From NCBI GenBank assembly GCA_002389045.1, contig DGNS01000009.1, forward strand, positions 135,632 through 152,889: DNA of 17,258 nt, in the 5' to 3' direction. Numbering within the stretch: position 1 is the stretch's first letter; every line of letters begins with the position of its first letter. This stretch comes from Thiotrichaceae bacterium UBA4486 (GTDB lineage Bacteria; Pseudomonadota; Gammaproteobacteria; Eutrophobiales; Eutrophobiaceae). Positions 15,470-17,258 of the stretch are shown piece by piece. The notes under the pieces were generated by a model. That model saw only the letters and a program-made list of their open reading frames with translations, was not told the DNA's origin and did not search any database. The position numbers were made by a program, and so were the translations under genes.

Positions 15470-15819
15470 AGTTTGGCAGGCTTTACCTTGAATCCGACCA
15501 ACAGCTGATTTTTGACCGGGTCATGTTGACCACCAGCCCGCTGGAACGAATGCGCGGTCTGCTGGGCCGGCCAGAACCTGCCGACAACGAGGGTCTGCTG
15601 ATCGAACCCTGTTCATCCATTCACACCCTGGGCATGCGTTATTCCATCGATGTCATATTTCTCAGCAGGGACTGGCGTATAGTCAAACTGGTTACCGATC
15701 TCGGCAGCCTGCGCATGGCCTGGTGCGGCGCTGCGCACCGGGTGCTTGAAACCAGGGCGCATGGCATAGCAAGATGGCGACTGGAACCGGAAATGAAACT
15801 CGCCTGGGAGGATTCCTGA
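15466..15819 (+). CDS. DUF192 (UPF0127) family protein
   Basis: Small 117-residue protein of the DUF192 family, whose biochemical function is not established. Family landmarks are visible: the SPLERMRGLLGRPE motif (about 24-37), then a hydrophobic TLGMRYSIDVIFLSRDWRIVKL stretch (about 54-75) matching the family's M..LD..F.d..g.I pattern, and a final HRVLE...G region. Many relatives are exported; this one has no signal peptide. The GTG start overlaps the tadC stop as GTGA and has GAAGG 6 nt upstream. The stop overlaps the tadD start (TGATG). Its place between tadC and tadD, overlapped on both sides, means it is made with the pilus machinery and may contribute to it. Confidence 0.88.
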   Translation: MKFGRLYLESDQQLIFDRVMLTTSPLERMRGLLGRPEPADNEGLLIEPCSSIHTLGMRYSIDVIFLSRDWRIVKLVTDLGSLRMAWCGAAHRVLETRAHGIARWRLEPEMKLAWEDS

Positions 15820-16313
15820 TGAACCGGCTGTGCACTGTTCTCACCCTTGCTATTGTCGCTGTACTCTGCGGCTGCAATCTGCAAACTACCAGACCGGATC
15901 AAACGGCCGGATCCGCTGACATCAAGGACCTTGCCACCACACAGCAACGCGCCAAACTCGCCTATGACGCCGGTAACTGGCCGAACGCCGAGGTCCACTA
16001 TCTTAAACTGGCACAGGCGTTGCCACTGGATGCCGAACCCTGGTTTCGACTCGGCAACGTGTATACCCGCATGGAGCGACCGGCCGATGCCGTCAACGCT
16101 TACCGTGAAGCATTGATCAGGAACCCGAAAAGCACCAGGACCTGGCATAATCTCGGTATCGTGCAACTGCGCCAGGCAACCCGGACCTTTGTGCAGTTAC
16201 AGGAACATGCCAGTGAGGACGATCCACTGGGGCAACGGGCCCGTTATGTCGTCGAGGCCATGACCCGGATCATGGAAGAAGGTTTTGGAGTTACAGATGC
16301 GCAAAATGAGTGA
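15819..16313 (+). CDS. tadD: TadD-like TPR lipoprotein
   Basis: Predicted lipoprotein of 164 residues. The N-terminus MNRLCTVLTLAIVAVLCGC gives a lipobox LCGC ending at C19; cysteine at the -2 position is slightly off the usual pattern, but the remainder is a good lipoprotein signal. At least two TPR units cover about 40-118 (AKLAYDAGNWPNAEVHYLKL, PWFRLGNVYTRMERPADAVNAYREAL, WHNLGIVQLRQA). In Tad systems TadD is the outer-membrane pilotin-like lipoprotein that assists the RcpA secretin. The ATG at 15819 overlaps the DUF192 stop and has GGAGG 8 nt upstream; a longer in-frame start at 15774 would bury the lipoprotein signal and was rejected. It is the last gene of the overlapping tadA-to-tadD unit. 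Confidence 0.88.
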   Translation: MNRLCTVLTLAIVAVLCGCNLQTTRPDQTAGSADIKDLATTQQRAKLAYDAGNWPNAEVHYLKLAQALPLDAEPWFRLGNVYTRMERPADAVNAYREALIRNPKSTRTWHNLGIVQLRQATRTFVQLQEHASEDDPLGQRARYVVEAMTRIMEEGFGVTDAQNE

Positions 16314-16318
16314 GACGC

Positions 16319-16381
16319 CATTCACTATTCACAAATCACCAATCACCAATCACATGTGAATAGTGATTAGTGAATGGTGAC
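16319..16381. repeat. Tandem heptamer array with strand switch
   Basis: Nine consecutive 7-nt units: CATTCAC, TATTCAC, AAATCAC, CAATCAC, CAATCAC, then ATGTGAA, TAGTGAT, TAGTGAA, TGGTGAC. Up to 16353 the TCAC core is on the plus strand; afterwards it is on the minus strand, with palindrome TCACATGTGA at the switch. The outer arms CCATTCACTA (16318-16327) and TAGTGAATGG (16368-16377) are perfect complements, so the transcript can fold into a hairpin between tadD and tadE. No T-run follows. Confidence 0.8.
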
Positions 16382-16386
16382 TGATC

Positions 16387-16392
16387 TATACT
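16387..16392 (+). promoter_or_regulatory. Candidate -10 element for a leaderless tadE transcript
   Basis: TATACT ends 7 nt before the A of the ATG at 16400, which is where transcription would be expected to begin. No Shine-Dalgarno sequence is visible before the gene, which fits a leaderless mRNA. The -35 position 17 nt upstream (TGATTA, inside the heptamer array) is a weak match. Confidence 0.3.
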
Positions 16393-16399
16393 GGTTAAA

Positions 16400-17188
16400 A
16401 TGATGCGATTTCTCAAACGCAGTCAGTCCGGTCAGAGCGCCACCGAGTTCATCATCGTTGCGCCGGTCCTCATCATGCTCATTTTCGGCAGCCTGCAATT
16501 CGCCCTGCTCTACCGGGCCAAGATCACGCTGAATTACGCCACCTACCAGGCGGCACGTGCCGGCGCCTTCAGCAACGGCAACCGCATCATGATGGAAAAC
16601 GCACTGGCCCGGCATCTGGCCGCGCTGTATACGCGCAGTACCGATGTCGGTACCGGTGAAGGCCAGATATTCTGGGCCCGCGACCGGGTCAGACAGGAGA
16701 TCATCGATGGCTTCCTGTGGGTGCAGGTACTGAATCCCACCGGCGATGCTTTCGGCAGCAGTTTCGCTCTCGACGATAACGGCGACAGAATCATACCCAA
16801 CGATAACCTGATGTACCGTGATCAACTGACGCCGGCGGGACTCACCATACAGGACGCCAACCTGTTACAGATCCGGGTCAGCTACTGTCACCGTATGATC
16901 GTGCCGTACATTGACCGCCTGCTCGCCATACTCATGACCAATGCGCCTGACGGCGGCGCCTGTTCCGAATGCACCGGCGCATTCGTCAACGAGGGCACCT
17001 TCGAGCGCAGTTGTTTTGATAACCGACGTTTTCCCATTCATGCCCACAGCATCATGCGCATGCAATCACCCGCCAGCGAGGCCGCTATCAACGCCACCAT
17101 ATCTCCCGGCGCACCCACCAAGACCAAGACCTTCGCTCCACAGTTGCAAACCGGATTCTGGACTTTGAGTTCGGCGAAACAGCCCTGA
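16400..17188 (+). CDS. tadE: TadE-like minor pseudopilin
   Basis: Predicted 262-residue pseudopilin. MMRFLKRSQSG is followed by QSATEF, giving Glu at +5 if cut after G11. The next 40 residues (APVLIMLIFGSLQFALLY, then TYQAARAGA) match the TadE N-terminal domain closely, better than the gene at 6397. The exported region (about 60-262) contains an Asp/Asn-rich LDDNGDR stretch near 124-130, an IPNDN segment and four cysteines (163, 188, 191, 205). In Tad systems TadE is a prepilin-like protein required for fibre assembly. It lies 86 nt beyond tadD, separated by a heptamer hairpin, and lacks an RBS, so it may be a separate unit. Homologous genes (tadF, tadG) may follow beyond the window. Confidence 0.88.
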   Translation: MMRFLKRSQSGQSATEFIIVAPVLIMLIFGSLQFALLYRAKITLNYATYQAARAGAFSNGNRIMMENALARHLAALYTRSTDVGTGEGQIFWARDRVRQEIIDGFLWVQVLNPTGDAFGSSFALDDNGDRIIPNDNLMYRDQLTPAGLTIQDANLLQIRVSYCHRMIVPYIDRLLAILMTNAPDGGACSECTGAFVNEGTFERSCFDNRRFPIHAHSIMRMQSPASEAAINATISPGAPTKTKTFAPQLQTGFWTLSSAKQP

Positions 17189-17194
17189 GGCTGT
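17179..17194 (+). other. Small hairpin over the tadE stop codon
   Basis: ACAGCC (17179-17184) and GGCTGT (17189-17194) pair perfectly around a CTGA loop containing the stop codon. A competing pairing of CCCTGA (17183-17188) with TCAGGG (17208-17213) also exists. There is no T-run, so terminator function is unsupported. Confidence 0.3.
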
Positions 17195-17237
17195 GCCGGT
17201 TCCGGGTTCAGGGTAAACAGGTTATTGCTTAACTTTG

Positions 17238-17258
17238 TGGTGAGTGGTGAGTGGTGAG
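17238..17258. repeat. Tandem heptamer array TGGTGAG, running off the window
   Basis: Three identical TGGTGAG units in a row reach the last base, so the array probably continues. It is the complement-strand form of the TCACCA-type units at 1-21 and 16333-16353. Confidence 0.7.

Noticed and set aside
16319..16381. CRISPR-like array
   Set aside because: The units are contiguous 7-mers with no unique spacers, so this is a simple tandem repeat.
17179..17213. Terminator after tadE
   Set aside because: Two short competing stems exist but neither is followed by a run of T, so terminator function cannot be supported.

Overview
The window looks like part of a chromosome of a moderately GC-rich gammaproteobacterium. 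The HtpG protein (628 residues) has the usual length and layout of the proteobacterial protein, the start sites and promoters are of E. coli type, and the genes are tightly packed. No gene in the window allows a genus call. I saw no rRNA, tRNA, CRISPR array or transposase.

Layout: (i) Positions 32-3709, minus strand: a GAF/HD-GYP cyclic-di-GMP phosphodiesterase and, upstream of it, the Hsp90 chaperone gene htpG. (ii) Positions 3710-4006: a divergent control region with a candidate heat-shock promoter for htpG, a strong-looking sigma70 promoter for flp, a palindromic element and a 7-nt-periodic array. (iii) Positions 4007-8651, plus strand: a pilin and pseudopilin cluster made of Flp, a large TadG-like protein, a TadE-like protein, a secreted protein of unknown function and a second Flp-like pilin with a long C-terminal domain. 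(iv) Positions 8865-16313: the secretion machinery, in order RcpC/CpaB, RcpA/CpaC secretin, an FHA-TadA/CpaF ATPase, TadB, TadC, a DUF192 protein and the TadD lipoprotein. (v) Positions 16319-17258: a lone TadE gene lying between two heptamer arrays.

Together the plus-strand genes encode a tight-adherence (Tad/Flp, type IVc) pilus. TadA powers the TadB/TadC inner-membrane platform, RcpC and TadD support passage through the RcpA outer-membrane pore, and Flp forms the fibre with TadE/TadG-type minor components. The locus is a variant. The window contains no prepilin peptidase (TadV), TadZ or RcpB, and TadA carries an N-terminal FHA domain lacking several canonical phosphothreonine-contact residues. 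RcpC is about twice its normal length because of nine imperfect Asp/Asn/Gly-rich repeats. The neighbouring HD-GYP enzyme makes c-di-GMP control of the pilus plausible but unproven.

A second theme is short tandem heptamer arrays in the non-coding DNA at both ends of the region and in the htpG leader. One overlaps the HD-GYP stop codon, and two bracket tadE.
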